Origin: Spongiimicrobium salis
GTDB taxonomy: Bacteria; Bacteroidota; Bacteroidia; Flavobacteriales; Flavobacteriaceae
Assembly: GCF_043678055.1 (NCBI RefSeq)
Contig: NZ_JBHEQA010000001.1
Location: 930,001-994,000 of the forward strand
Reading direction: 5' to 3'
Length of the DNA stretch: 64,000 nt
A program made the translations under genes and the position numbers. The first letter of the stretch is position 1; every line of letters begins with the position of its first letter. The notes beneath the pieces are model-generated. The model was not told the DNA's origin. It did no database searches and saw only the letters and a list, made by a program, of their open reading frames with translations. Of the stretch, positions 16,632 through 25,627 are shown piece by piece.

Positions 16632-18104
16632 TTACAATCTGTTCTTTTTCCAATTGGAGTTGGCCATTTCGGGGCTTTTCAATTGCTCTTTATTCTCTAA
16701 ATACAGTTGTAATCCAATTAATCCTGCGATTTCTTTTTCTTTGGCATAGGTGGCATTTAAATGATCTGCTGTATAATAATTCTTCACGAAATGGGTGTCA
16801 AAGTTTCCAGATCGGAAGGCTTCGTGCTCACATACAAATTTTCCAAAAGGCAGGGTTGTAGCAACACCTTCAATCTGATAGGCGGCAATAGCCGCTTCCA
16901 TTCGTTGTATGGCTTCGTTTCTATCTTTACCATAGGTAATCAGTTTGGCCAACATAGGGTCATAGTAAATAGGAATCTCCATTCCTTCTTCAAAACCATC
17001 ATCCAAACGAATGCCTTCCCCTTCAGGTCTTTTATAGGTTTCCAAGGTTCCAATACTCGGCAAAAAGTTGTCCAAGGGATCTTCGGCATATACCCGTATT
17101 TCCAAAGCATGACCGGTAATGGACAAATCTTCTTGCTTAAAGGCCAATAGTTCTCCCCGGGCTACTTTAATCTGTTGTTCCACCAGGTCCATCCCTGTAA
17201 TTAATTCCGTAACTGGATGTTCTACCTGTAAACGTGTATTCATTTCCAGAAAATAAAAATTCTTATCTGCATCCAATAAGAACTCTACCGTACCTGCACC
17301 TACATAATCACAGGCTATGGCCACTTTTTTAGCCGCTTCTCCCATTGCATCGCGAATCTCGGGAGTCAATACCACCGAAGGTGCTTCCTCTACCACTTTT
17401 TGATGCCTTCTCTGCACACTGCACTCCCGTTCAAAGAGGTGAACTACATTGCCGTGGGTATCGGCCAGCACTTGAATTTCTATATGCCTTGGAGAAGCCA
17501 CGTATTTCTCGATAAATACTGCCCCATCACCAAAAGCTGCCGTAGCCTCACTGATGGCCCGATCCATTTGTTCCGGTAATTCTTCCAGGCTATTTACCAC
17601 ACGCATTCCTTTTCCGCCCCCGCCTGCTGAGGCTTTGATTAAAATAGGGAAGCCGATTTCCTGTGCAATTTTTTTTGCGAGGGCTACATCGGTAATCGCT
17701 TCTTCTATGCCTGGCACCATAGGAATATCATAATCTTTTACCGCTTCCTTGGCGGCCAATTTATTGCCCATCACCTCAATGGCATGTGGCTTTGGCCCAA
17801 TAAATACAATACCACTATCCGTCACTTTTTGGGCAAAGACCGCATTCTCACTCAAAAAACCATACCCTGGATGAATGCCTTCTGCGCCTGTTTCTTTGGC
17901 TGCCTTGATAATTTTGTCCATGACCAAATAGGATTCTGCCGAAGGTGCATTTCCTATGCCTACAGCTTCATCTGCAAAAGTAACATGAGGTGCATTTCGG
18001 TCTACATCAGAATATACCGCCACAGTTCGTATTCCCATCTTTTTTGCCGTTCTCATGATACGCAATGCGATTTCTCCACGATTGGCTACAAGTATTTTTT
18101 TCAT
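16632..18104 (-). CDS. accC: Biotin carboxylase subunit
   Basis: This 490-aa ATP-grasp enzyme carboxylates biotin on the carrier protein with bicarbonate and ATP. Visible landmarks are the start KKILVANRGEIALRI, the glycine-rich ATP loop KASAGGGGKGMR (~160), the active-site EMNTRLQVEHPVTE (~285) and RIYAEDP-like VYAEDPLDNFLP (~340). It is slightly longer than E. coli AccC (449) because of a C-terminal tail ending in a charged stretch. It lies between the carrier gene (21 bases upstream) and the carboxyltransferase, so the three form one complex. Confidence 0.93.
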   Translation of the reverse strand: MKKILVANRGEIALRIMRTAKKMGIRTVAVYSDVDRNAPHVTFADEAVGIGNAPSAESYLVMDKIIKAAKETGAEGIHPGYGFLSENAVFAQKVTDSGIVFIGPKPHAIEVMGNKLAAKEAVKDYDIPMVPGIEEAITDVALAKKIAQEIGFPILIKASAGGGGKGMRVVNSLEELPEQMDRAISEATAAFGDGAVFIEKYVASPRHIEIQVLADTHGNVVHLFERECSVQRRHQKVVEEAPSVVLTPEIRDAMGEAAKKVAIACDYVGAGTVEFLLDADKNFYFLEMNTRLQVEHPVTELITGMDLVEQQIKVARGELLAFKQEDLSITGHALEIRVYAEDPLDNFLPSIGTLETYKRPEGEGIRLDDGFEEGMEIPIYYDPMLAKLITYGKDRNEAIQRMEAAIAAYQIEGVATTLPFGKFVCEHEAFRSGNFDTHFVKNYYTADHLNATYAKEKEIAGLIGLQLYLENKEQLKSPEMANSNWKKNRL

Positions 18105-18125
18105 CTTAAATTTTTAAAGCTGCTA

Positions 18126-18605
18126 TTATTCCATTTCAATGATCAATTGCCCTTTCTCTACGGCATCATTGGTACTTACTCTGATTTCTTTGACCGTACC
18201 GTCTCCTGGCGCCAAAATGATATTCTCCATTTTCATAGCGGACAGAATAAAAAGTTGATCTCCTTCCTTGATTTCTTGTCCCTCTTGGGCAATAATTTCA
18301 ATGATAAGGCCCGGCATAGGGGCATGGATCTCATTAATTTTTTGTGCGGTATTTGCCAATAAGCCCATTTGCTGTACCATCTGATCATAGGCATCTTCCA
18401 GACCAACCTCATACGAATTTCCATTAACGGCAATCGTAAATTTTTTGTTCAAATAGTCTGTAGCGATTACTTCAACTTCATAGGATTCATGTTCCCGCAA
18501 TACATGAAAAGTTTGATTTTTTTTGGGAATACTATTTAGGGCGGCAACATCTTCAGAATTATAATCCATGACTTGATCGCCTACCGTTACTTTATAATTA
18601 TCCAT
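18126..18605 (-). CDS. Biotin carboxyl carrier protein
   Basis: This 159-aa protein has a C-terminal biotinyl domain carrying the AMKMEN motif (~125), where the lysine is biotinylated. A proline-rich hinge (EIHAPMPGLI) is the start of the domain. I chose the ATG at 18605, giving MDNYKVTVGD; the open frame runs far upstream but that extension is A+T-rich, hydrophobic and outside the family length. It is the first gene of the acyl-CoA carboxylase operon and its product carries the carboxyl group between the two other subunits. Confidence 0.9.
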   Translation of the reverse strand: MDNYKVTVGDQVMDYNSEDVAALNSIPKKNQTFHVLREHESYEVEVIATDYLNKKFTIAVNGNSYEVGLEDAYDQMVQQMGLLANTAQKINEIHAPMPGLIIEIIAQEGQEIKEGDQLFILSAMKMENIILAPGDGTVKEIRVSTNDAVEKGQLIIEME

Positions 18606-18973
18606 TTGTTCTTTTTTTCGCGTTACCACAATTTGCGGAAAGGTATAAAAACTATCTTTTATTAAATATTCAAAATTCAAGCAAAAATAAATACTTATGA
18701 TAACTATTTTTAATGCAATCGAAGAAAGACGTAAAATTCTTTGCTTTTTTTGCGATTTATTAAAAATAATGCGATTTGGACTTTGCGATTTGTATCGGTA
18801 AAATTGCCCTTGGGCCACGGCAAATATTGGCTCGTACATCAAATCTGCTTTTAAGGAAAATGGGATACGTATTGGCAATTTCCATTGATACGATATTATC
18901 CAAGAATATGCGCATTTTATTTAAAATTGAGCCAATATAGGATTACAATTAAAGATTTAGCTACATTTAGTTC
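18606..18973. other. Divergent intergenic region, no gene seen
   Basis: This 368-base A+T-rich stretch separates the minus-strand carboxylase operon from the plus-strand hydroxyproline genes and must hold both promoters. A TACATTTAG near 18962 resembles the Bacteroidota -7 box for the plus gene but lies only about 10 bases from its ATG. An open minus-strand frame covers most of the region, without conserved content. Confidence 0.4.
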
Positions 18974-19951
18974 ATGGATGATATGGTGCAAATAGGAGCT
19001 GATTTTATAGAAGAGCATACCGATTTTGAGGTTCTGATACAGGCTTTACGATCTGGTTTTTCTTCTAAAGAGCTTCTTGTTCCCATGCGACATCATCATG
19101 ACTTTCCCAATCCTGAGGTAAACGCTGATTCTACGTTACTAGTGATGCCTGCTTGGATTCCCGGCAAGGTTTCCGGAGTAAAAATTGTAACGGTAAATCC
19201 AGAAAACGGTCAATTTAATCTTCCTTCCATTCAGGGTACTTACATTTATTTCGATGCCCTCAAAGGCACCATAAAGGCAGTATTGGATGCTAAAAGTTTG
19301 ACGGCCAAACGTACGGCTGCCACTTCTGCTTTAGCATCCTACTTTCTTTCCAAAAAAGAAGCGTCCTCCCTTTTGATGATCGGGACAGGAGCCCTTTCCA
19401 TCAATTTAATCAAGGCACATGCTTCTGTTCGCCCCATTAAACAAGTATATTTATGGGGAAGAAATCATGAAAAAGCCATAGCCTTAAGCAATCAATTGAA
19501 AAATGAAAGCTTTGAGTGCATCCCCATAAGGACCATAGCAGATAAAATTAACGAAGTGGACATTGTTTCCTCGGCTACCTTGTCTAAAACACCTTTAATT
19601 TTAGGGAAGTATCTTAAGGCCGGACAACATATTGATCTTGTAGGCGCCTATAAAAAAGAGATGAGGGAAGCCGATGATGAGACCATAAAAAAAGCTTCAG
19701 TTTTTGTAGATACCTATGAGGGAGGTATGCAGGAAAGTGGGGATATTGTTATCCCTGTACAAAATGGCATCTTGCGAGAAGAAGATATCAAAGCCGATCT
19801 ATTTGAATTGTGCACCGCTGAAAAAAAAGGCCGATCCAATACGGCTGAAATCACTGTTTTTAAGTCGGTAGGTTATGCCTTGGAAGATCTTGTAGCGGCA
19901 TCCTATTATTATAACCAATATTGTCATGGGGAAAACATATCAGAATATTAG
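18974..19951 (+). CDS. Delta1-pyrroline-2-carboxylate reductase (ornithine cyclodeaminase family)
   Basis: This 325-aa protein is of the ornithine cyclodeaminase/mu-crystallin family. The Rossmann motif is IGTGALSINLIKAH (~135) and the substrate-side KVSGVKIVTVNP block is typical. In hydroxyproline clusters this family reduces pyrroline-2-carboxylate to L-proline with NAD(P)H. The next gene overlaps its end by 26 bases and encodes the trans-3-hydroxyproline dehydratase that makes this substrate, which supports the assignment over ornithine cyclodeaminase or alanine dehydrogenase. A second ATG three codons in is an alternative start. Confidence 0.82.
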   Translation: MDDMVQIGADFIEEHTDFEVLIQALRSGFSSKELLVPMRHHHDFPNPEVNADSTLLVMPAWIPGKVSGVKIVTVNPENGQFNLPSIQGTYIYFDALKGTIKAVLDAKSLTAKRTAATSALASYFLSKKEASSLLMIGTGALSINLIKAHASVRPIKQVYLWGRNHEKAIALSNQLKNESFECIPIRTIADKINEVDIVSSATLSKTPLILGKYLKAGQHIDLVGAYKKEMREADDETIKKASVFVDTYEGGMQESGDIVIPVQNGILREEDIKADLFELCTAEKKGRSNTAEITVFKSVGYALEDLVAASYYYNQYCHGENISEY

Positions 19952-20990
19952 GAACAATACCATATTTACACCCAATAACGATTGGATACAGCTCAAAACC
20001 ATTGACATGCATACAGGAGGGGAACCCCTTCGTGTCATTGTAGATGGATTCCCTGAATTAAAGGGAAACTCTGTATTGGAATACAGACGCTATTGTAAAG
20101 ACCACTTTGATTATTTGCGAACAGCACTAATGTTTGAGTCACGTGGACATGCCGATATGTATGGCTGTATTCTATTGCCCCCAAATGATGAAGAGGGAGA
20201 TTTTGGGGTGATCTTTTTACATAATGAAGGGTACTCCACCATGTGCGGACATGCCATTATTGCCCTAGCTACCTTGGCGGTAAAAATGTACTGGATCGAT
20301 GTGCAGGAAGGCGATAATTGTATTAAAATTGATGCGCCTTGTGGTCGCATTACTTCCTTTGCCCAAGTAAAAAATGGGGAAGTAATAGGAGTGCGTTTTT
20401 ATGGTGTCCCGAGTTTTGTGCTGGCCCTGGATAACACTATTCAAGTAAAAGGTTTGGGCAAGGTGACTTACGATTTGGCCTATGGAGGCGCTTTTTATGC
20501 CTATGTCGATATGGCCAAAAATCATTTTGATTTTGATTTAAGCAAGGCTTCCTACCGTTCCCTGATCAGCGCAGGAATGGCCATTAAACAGGCAGTAATG
20601 GCAGCGGATGATCCCATTTTACATCCCTATGAGGAAGATTTGAGTTTTTTGTACGGCACCATTTTTATTGGAAATGCTCAGAATAAGGATATAGATAGTC
20701 CCAATGTCTGTGTTTTTGCCGAAGGAGAAGTAGATAGAAGCCCAACAGGTTCCGGGGTTTCAGGGAGAGTGGCCCTTCACAGGGCCAGAAAAGAATTGGA
20801 TTATGGACAAACTTTTACTGTTGAAAGCATTGTGGGATCCGTCTTTACAGGATCTATGGTAAGGGAAGAAAAATATGGCGCTTACCCTGCTGTAATTCCT
20901 CAAGTAGAAGGGTCGGCCTACATCACCGGAATGCAAACCTTTGTTATTGACCCTAACGACCCTATGAAGTCGGGGTTTATACTTCGATAA
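19926..20990 (+). CDS. trans-3-Hydroxy-L-proline dehydratase
   Basis: This 354-aa protein is of the proline racemase superfamily. The first catalytic cysteine is present in TMCGHAIIAL (~103), while the position of the second, normally in CGTGT, is threonine: RSPTGSGVSG (~262). A Cys/Thr pair is the known signature of trans-3-hydroxyproline dehydratase as opposed to the Cys/Cys racemases and epimerases. It dehydrates trans-3-hydroxy-L-proline to pyrroline-2-carboxylate. Its ATG lies inside the end of the reductase gene, so the two are translationally coupled. The Cys/Cys paralogue is at 22880. Confidence 0.85.
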   Translation: MGKTYQNIRNNTIFTPNNDWIQLKTIDMHTGGEPLRVIVDGFPELKGNSVLEYRRYCKDHFDYLRTALMFESRGHADMYGCILLPPNDEEGDFGVIFLHNEGYSTMCGHAIIALATLAVKMYWIDVQEGDNCIKIDAPCGRITSFAQVKNGEVIGVRFYGVPSFVLALDNTIQVKGLGKVTYDLAYGGAFYAYVDMAKNHFDFDLSKASYRSLISAGMAIKQAVMAADDPILHPYEEDLSFLYGTIFIGNAQNKDIDSPNVCVFAEGEVDRSPTGSGVSGRVALHRARKELDYGQTFTVESIVGSVFTGSMVREEKYGAYPAVIPQVEGSAYITGMQTFVIDPNDPMKSGFILR

Positions 20991-21138
20991 GGACCCGCTA
21001 GACCAAGTGCGCTTCCCTGATTTTCCCTTCATAAAAAATTAAGTGGTATCTTCTATTTCATTTGAACAATTCCCATATCGAATTTGATATTCGGAAAACC
21101 GCTGATTTAACTCTAGTTTTTCACTTTAAACAAACACT

Positions 21139-21570
21139 ATGAAAGCATTTGTATTCCTATTTTTGACCCTTACAGTGACCCAAGGTTTTGGACAAGTTGG
21201 CGAACAGGGGGACAAAGACAAGATCCTCGCTATTTTAAAAACACAAGAAAAAGCTTGGTCCAACAATAACATAGAGGGCTTTATGGAGGGCTATTGGAAA
21301 TCTGATTCTTTAAAATTCTATGGGAGTAGCGGATTAACCTATGGATGGAAGAAGACCTTGGCCAACTACAAAAGGAGATATCCCACGCCAGACCATACGG
21401 GAACTTTAAATTTTAAAATCAATGATATCTCCAAAATCAATGCGGGCGCCTATTTTGTCCTGGGGGAATATTACCTTACTCGAAAGGTGGGCGATGCCAA
21501 GGGTATTTTTATGATTATCTTTAAAAAAATCAAAGGAAAGTGGAAAATTATTGCTGATACGTCCTCCTAA
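21139..21570 (+). CDS. Secreted NTF2-fold (SnoaL/DUF4440-like) protein
   Basis: This 143-aa protein has an N-terminal signal peptide (hydrophobic residues 3-16, cleavage near FGQ). It is followed by one NTF2-like domain with the family helix LKTQEKAWSNNNIEGFMEGYW and the closing strand GKWKIIADTSS. Function is unknown; such domains are often small-ligand binders or isomerase-like. It sits between the two hydroxyproline blocks, convergent with the dehydrogenase gene at 21599, with 148 bases to the upstream dehydratase, so it is probably a separate unit. Confidence 0.7.
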   Translation: MKAFVFLFLTLTVTQGFGQVGEQGDKDKILAILKTQEKAWSNNNIEGFMEGYWKSDSLKFYGSSGLTYGWKKTLANYKRRYPTPDHTGTLNFKINDISKINAGAYFVLGEYYLTRKVGDAKGIFMIIFKKIKGKWKIIADTSS

Positions 21571-21598
21571 GGGTAGTTTCTTTTTCCTAGCATTTCTT

Positions 21599-22843
21599 TT
21601 AAAACCTTCGCTCTGGATGAAAAGGACTTATATCGATTGTGGTTGTTTTATCTGAAATAATTTCAGCAACCAATTTCCCTGTCGCAGGCCCCAAACTCCA
21701 CCCCATCATAGCATGCCCTGTAGCAATGACCACATTGTCATACGTAGTTGACCGTCCTATATAGGGAAGTCCATCCGGGGAACATGGTCGCAATCCGCAA
21801 TCGGCACCGGCAATCTCTGCTTCATTTATTTTCAATCCTTCGTAATACGAGGCTGCGGCTTTGGCAATAGCCCTTACCCTATTCATGGCAATATCATGGT
21901 TGATACCTCCTATCTCCATGGTTCCTGCAAAACGAGTCAGCCCCTGCATAGGGGTCACAGCTACCTTGGCTTCCATCAAGATACCGGGCATCTTAATATC
22001 AAGGGGACGTTCTACATTGATGCGATATCCTTTCCCTGCTTGCATAGTGATTTTTAGCCCTAACTTCTTGGCAAGTCGAGCCGTCCACGAACCCGCAGCA
22101 AAGATTACTTCATCGGCATCCAATCGTCGTTGGGGGGTAACCACCGTCCTGAGCTTATATTTTTGTAGGACAAGGTCTGTTACTTCTTCATTAGTATAAA
22201 ATTTAACTCCTTTTGCTTTTAGGAATAGGCACATGTTGCCCATAAATTCATGGGGCGTCATATGCGCATCAGAATCGTAATAAATGGCTCCTTTAATGTT
22301 TAAATCCATATGCGGCTCAAAAGCTTTTACTTCCTCTTTGGACAATTGTCTTACTTGAAGTCCTTCAGAAATAGCACGCTGTCCTACCTCCCATTCTTCT
22401 GCTCCCGCCTTTTCGGTTTGATAATACATGAAGAGGCCTTTATGTTCAAAATGAAAATCAAAATCTTGGGACGCTTTTAGATTTTGATACAGTTCCCTAC
22501 TCCAAAGATTGATTTCCTTTATTACCGGAATGGCTTTCTTCACCTTGGCAGCGGTGGCCGATTTTTTGAAGGCCCAGGACCACTCCAAAAAATCCCGGTT
22601 TAGGCGGGGTTTTACATAGAATGGGCTAGAAGCATCAAACATCCATTGTATTCCTTTTGAAATGATTCCCGGAGCAGATAAGGGAATTATATGACTTGGG
22701 GTAATATATCCGGCATTGACAAAAGAAGCTCCTTTGGTGATATCAGATTTATCAATAACGGTCACCTTATGCCCTTCCTGTTGCAGGTAATAGGCTGTGC
22801 ACAATCCTATAATTCCACCCCCAATAACTATGCAATTTTTCAT
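21599..22843 (-). CDS. D-hydroxyproline dehydrogenase (FAD, DAO family)
   Basis: This 414-aa FAD-dependent oxidoreductase of the D-amino-acid dehydrogenase group has the dinucleotide motif VIGGGIIGLCTAYYL at residues 5-19. The C-terminal block CGLRPCSPDGLPYIG and the GHAMMGWSLGPATG flavin site are both intact. In this operon it should oxidise cis-4-hydroxy-D-proline, made by the epimerase next door, to 1-pyrroline-4-hydroxy-2-carboxylate, passing electrons to the membrane quinone pool. Substrate assignment rests on context; the alternative is a general D-amino acid dehydrogenase. It is the last gene of the operon. Confidence 0.85.
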   Translation of the reverse strand: MKNCIVIGGGIIGLCTAYYLQQEGHKVTVIDKSDITKGASFVNAGYITPSHIIPLSAPGIISKGIQWMFDASSPFYVKPRLNRDFLEWSWAFKKSATAAKVKKAIPVIKEINLWSRELYQNLKASQDFDFHFEHKGLFMYYQTEKAGAEEWEVGQRAISEGLQVRQLSKEEVKAFEPHMDLNIKGAIYYDSDAHMTPHEFMGNMCLFLKAKGVKFYTNEEVTDLVLQKYKLRTVVTPQRRLDADEVIFAAGSWTARLAKKLGLKITMQAGKGYRINVERPLDIKMPGILMEAKVAVTPMQGLTRFAGTMEIGGINHDIAMNRVRAIAKAAASYYEGLKINEAEIAGADCGLRPCSPDGLPYIGRSTTYDNVVIATGHAMMGWSLGPATGKLVAEIISDKTTTIDISPFHPERRF

Positions 22844-22879
22844 GACATCACTTTTTTCGAAACATTGGGATACAAAGAT

Positions 22880-23890
22880 TTAAATCACCTGAAACCCATG
22901 AGCATAAGGATCATCCTCATCATCAATAATGATGTTGTTATAGCCGTAGATTTTGGCCCATCCTTGAATACTGGGTATTACAGCCATCTTGCCATTTAGT
23001 GTGGTGACTTCTTCTATACGTCCCATAAATTTGCTTCCAATAAAGCTTTCATGAATAAATTCTTCTTTTTCCTTAAGCTTTCCTTTGGCATATAATTGTG
23101 CTATTCGTGCGGAGGTCCCTGTTCCACAAGGGGAACGATCAATGGCTTTATCGCCATAAAAAACGGCATTCCGCCCCGAAGATGTGGGATCGATAGGATT
23201 CCCTGTCCATAACATATGTGTAATATCCCGAATGGTTTCGTTTTCTGGATGAATAAACATATGCGGATATTTTTCATTGATACGATCTCGTACCACCTGG
23301 GAATATTGTACGATAGTGCTGGCTGTGAAATTGTGCACCCCCGAAAAATTATGTTGGGGATCAACAATAGCATAATAATTTCCCCCATAGGCGACGTCAA
23401 ATGTAATTTGGCCCAATTCTGGACAATCTACTGTCAATCCCTCTGCCGCCAAATAGCTTTTTACATTGATCAGTTTTACCCAGTCTACTTTCTTCCCGGT
23501 CTGTCCGTATTCTATTTGCACCAATCCTGCAGGGGCTTCCATTCTAATTTTCCCTGGAATCTTGGGGGTAATCAGGCCTTCTTCAATGGCTATCGTAATC
23601 GTCCCTATAGTACCATGACCACACATAGGCAGGCAGCCGGAGGTTTCAATGAACAATATGGAAAAATCATTTTCTGGATCATGGGGCGGGAACAAGATGG
23701 AGCCACTCATCATATCGTGCCCCCTAGGTTCAAACATCAGGCCCTTTCGAATCCAATCGTACTCTTTTAAGAAATGCTGGCGTTTCTCGCTCATATTGGC
23801 GCCCTCAAGGTTGGGGCCTCCCCCGGCAACCAGTCTTACCGGATTCCCACAAGTATGGGCATCCACACAAAAAAAGGTTTTCCTACTCAT
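22880..23890 (-). CDS. 4-Hydroxyproline 2-epimerase
   Basis: This 336-aa proline racemase-superfamily enzyme keeps both catalytic cysteines: LPMCGHGTIG (~88) and RSPCGTGTSA (~253). It begins with FFCVDAHTCGNPVRLV, the substrate loop. A Cys/Cys member in a cluster with a DAO enzyme, a DHDPS-like deaminase and a semialdehyde dehydrogenase is trans-4-hydroxy-L-proline 2-epimerase, interconverting it with cis-4-hydroxy-D-proline. Proline racemase is the less likely alternative. The start overlaps the end of the DUF885 gene by eight bases, so translation is coupled. Confidence 0.88.
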   Translation of the reverse strand: MSRKTFFCVDAHTCGNPVRLVAGGGPNLEGANMSEKRQHFLKEYDWIRKGLMFEPRGHDMMSGSILFPPHDPENDFSILFIETSGCLPMCGHGTIGTITIAIEEGLITPKIPGKIRMEAPAGLVQIEYGQTGKKVDWVKLINVKSYLAAEGLTVDCPELGQITFDVAYGGNYYAIVDPQHNFSGVHNFTASTIVQYSQVVRDRINEKYPHMFIHPENETIRDITHMLWTGNPIDPTSSGRNAVFYGDKAIDRSPCGTGTSARIAQLYAKGKLKEKEEFIHESFIGSKFMGRIEEVTTLNGKMAVIPSIQGWAKIYGYNNIIIDDEDDPYAHGFQVI

Positions 23891-25616
23891 TTTTCTTTTT
23901 CTCTATATAGGTGTTCACTCTATCTTCCAGAATGGAAAGCGTTACCGTACCGTATTCCAAAATGACTTCATGAAATTCCCGAATATCAAATTTTGACTGC
24001 AGTTCTTTTTTTGCCTTCTTTCTTAGTTCCCGAATCTTCAACTCGCCAATTTTATACGACAATGCCTGACCTGGCCATGAGATATAGCGATCGGTCTCTG
24101 TATTCACTTCATGGATAGATAAGGCCGTATTGGAGGCCATAAAATCTACCACTTGTTCCCGCGTCCAACCCTTGGCATGGATCCCAGTATCTACCACTAA
24201 ACGACAAGCCCTCCACATTTCATAGGTAAACTTCCCAAAATGCTCATAAGGTGTGGTGTACATCCCCATTTCATCGGCTAAAAACTCCGTGTACAATCCC
24301 CACCCTTCACCATAGGCTGATAAATACAGGTTTTTTCTAAAATCTGGAATACTATCCCCTAATTCATTATTGAGACTTCCTTGTAAATGATGTCCGGGTA
24401 CAGCCTCATGGACCGTTAATGAAGGTAGGGTATATAATGTTCTACTGGACAAATCATAGGTGTTGACCCAATAATAGCCGGGATCCGTACTATTTTTTGC
24501 GGTCCCTATATAGCGTCCCCCGGTATACTTAGGTGCCAAGGCATCGGGAACTGGGGCTACACCATAAGGCTTACGGGGCAATGTTTTAAAAAACCGAGGC
24601 AATTGTTCATCGGCTCTCTTGGCCATATCCCTAGCGATCATCAACAACTCTTTGGGCGTTGAGGCGTAAAACTGTTTATCCGTACGCAGGAATTGTAAAA
24701 AATCGGCAAATGACCCCTTAAAATTCAGATCTGCAATGATTTTTTCCATTTCGGCTTTGATCCGCGCTACTTCCTTCAATCCAATTTCATGAATATCATC
24801 TGCCGTATATTGGGTACTGGTAGTATAAAAATTAATACGATCTTGATAGAATGCCGCCCCATTGGGCATGTCAGAGGCCCCTAAGCTTGTTCTTGTTTTT
24901 GGAAGGTATTCCGTTTCAAAAAACTCCTTTATCCGCTTAAACTGAGGAGTAACCTGGTTTTCAACAGCCATTTTGGCAACCCTCAAGACAGAATCCTTTT
25001 GTTGTTGCGTAAGTCCTTCTGGCAAGCTCTTAAAAGGAGAATAGTAAAAGCTATCTTCATAATGATCTACAATATGATCTTCATAGGTAGATGCATAGCC
25101 CTCAAAAATAACTCTGGGTTGTGACACGCCTTTTTCCAAGCTCTCCCTCAGAATTACAAAATGCTGATCTACAAATTTGGGAACTGCATTTAATTGGTTC
25201 AGATATTCCTTTACTTGGTCATAGTTGGTTAACGGCCGTACCAAAAAAGTTAAATTACTATGAAAACCTGCATCGGATAAAATAGGGTTTAAAAATCGCT
25301 CCAACTCATAAAAGCTGACTTTATCCTGTAAAATAAATTGGAGTACGTCTAAAGATATTCCATCGTTTTCGTCCAAACTTGCTTTATTGATTTCTGCAAG
25401 TTCTTCCAGTTTGGCTTTTGCAAATGCCGCCTCTGATTTGTAATACTCCCTGGTAAAAAGGCCTAAGGGATATTCTTCTTTATCATAGCCTTCGTGATTT
25501 TGATATTCGTCAATGATGCGCCCTAAGGCATCCGATGAATCATGGGATTCCTCCTTGGGAGCACAACCAAAGATGAAAATCATTCCAAAAACAATACTAT
25601 ACTTTATAGGATTCAT
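23883..25616 (-). CDS. DUF885 peptidase-like lipoprotein
   Basis: This 577-aa protein has a lipoprotein signal (IFIFGCAPK, Cys ~18), so it is anchored at the outer or inner membrane facing the periplasm. The DUF885 zinc-type motif HEAVPGHH is present near residue 402, with EGWGLYTEFLADE downstream as the third-ligand region. DUF885 proteins resemble metallopeptidases, though few have been tested. It is embedded between the aldehyde dehydrogenase and epimerase genes of the hydroxyproline operon, so release of hydroxyproline from short peptides is a reasonable guess. A paralogue without the motif is at 38506. Confidence 0.8.
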   Translation of the reverse strand: MNPIKYSIVFGMIFIFGCAPKEESHDSSDALGRIIDEYQNHEGYDKEEYPLGLFTREYYKSEAAFAKAKLEELAEINKASLDENDGISLDVLQFILQDKVSFYELERFLNPILSDAGFHSNLTFLVRPLTNYDQVKEYLNQLNAVPKFVDQHFVILRESLEKGVSQPRVIFEGYASTYEDHIVDHYEDSFYYSPFKSLPEGLTQQQKDSVLRVAKMAVENQVTPQFKRIKEFFETEYLPKTRTSLGASDMPNGAAFYQDRINFYTTSTQYTADDIHEIGLKEVARIKAEMEKIIADLNFKGSFADFLQFLRTDKQFYASTPKELLMIARDMAKRADEQLPRFFKTLPRKPYGVAPVPDALAPKYTGGRYIGTAKNSTDPGYYWVNTYDLSSRTLYTLPSLTVHEAVPGHHLQGSLNNELGDSIPDFRKNLYLSAYGEGWGLYTEFLADEMGMYTTPYEHFGKFTYEMWRACRLVVDTGIHAKGWTREQVVDFMASNTALSIHEVNTETDRYISWPGQALSYKIGELKIRELRKKAKKELQSKFDIREFHEVILEYGTVTLSILEDRVNTYIEKKKNE

Positions 25617-25627
25617 CTTTTCTCGCT

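Noticed and set aside
18606..18878. Long N-terminal extension of the biotin carrier protein
   Set aside because: The extension would be strongly hydrophobic and A+T-rich, does not match BCCP length, and the ATG at 18605 gives the normal protein.
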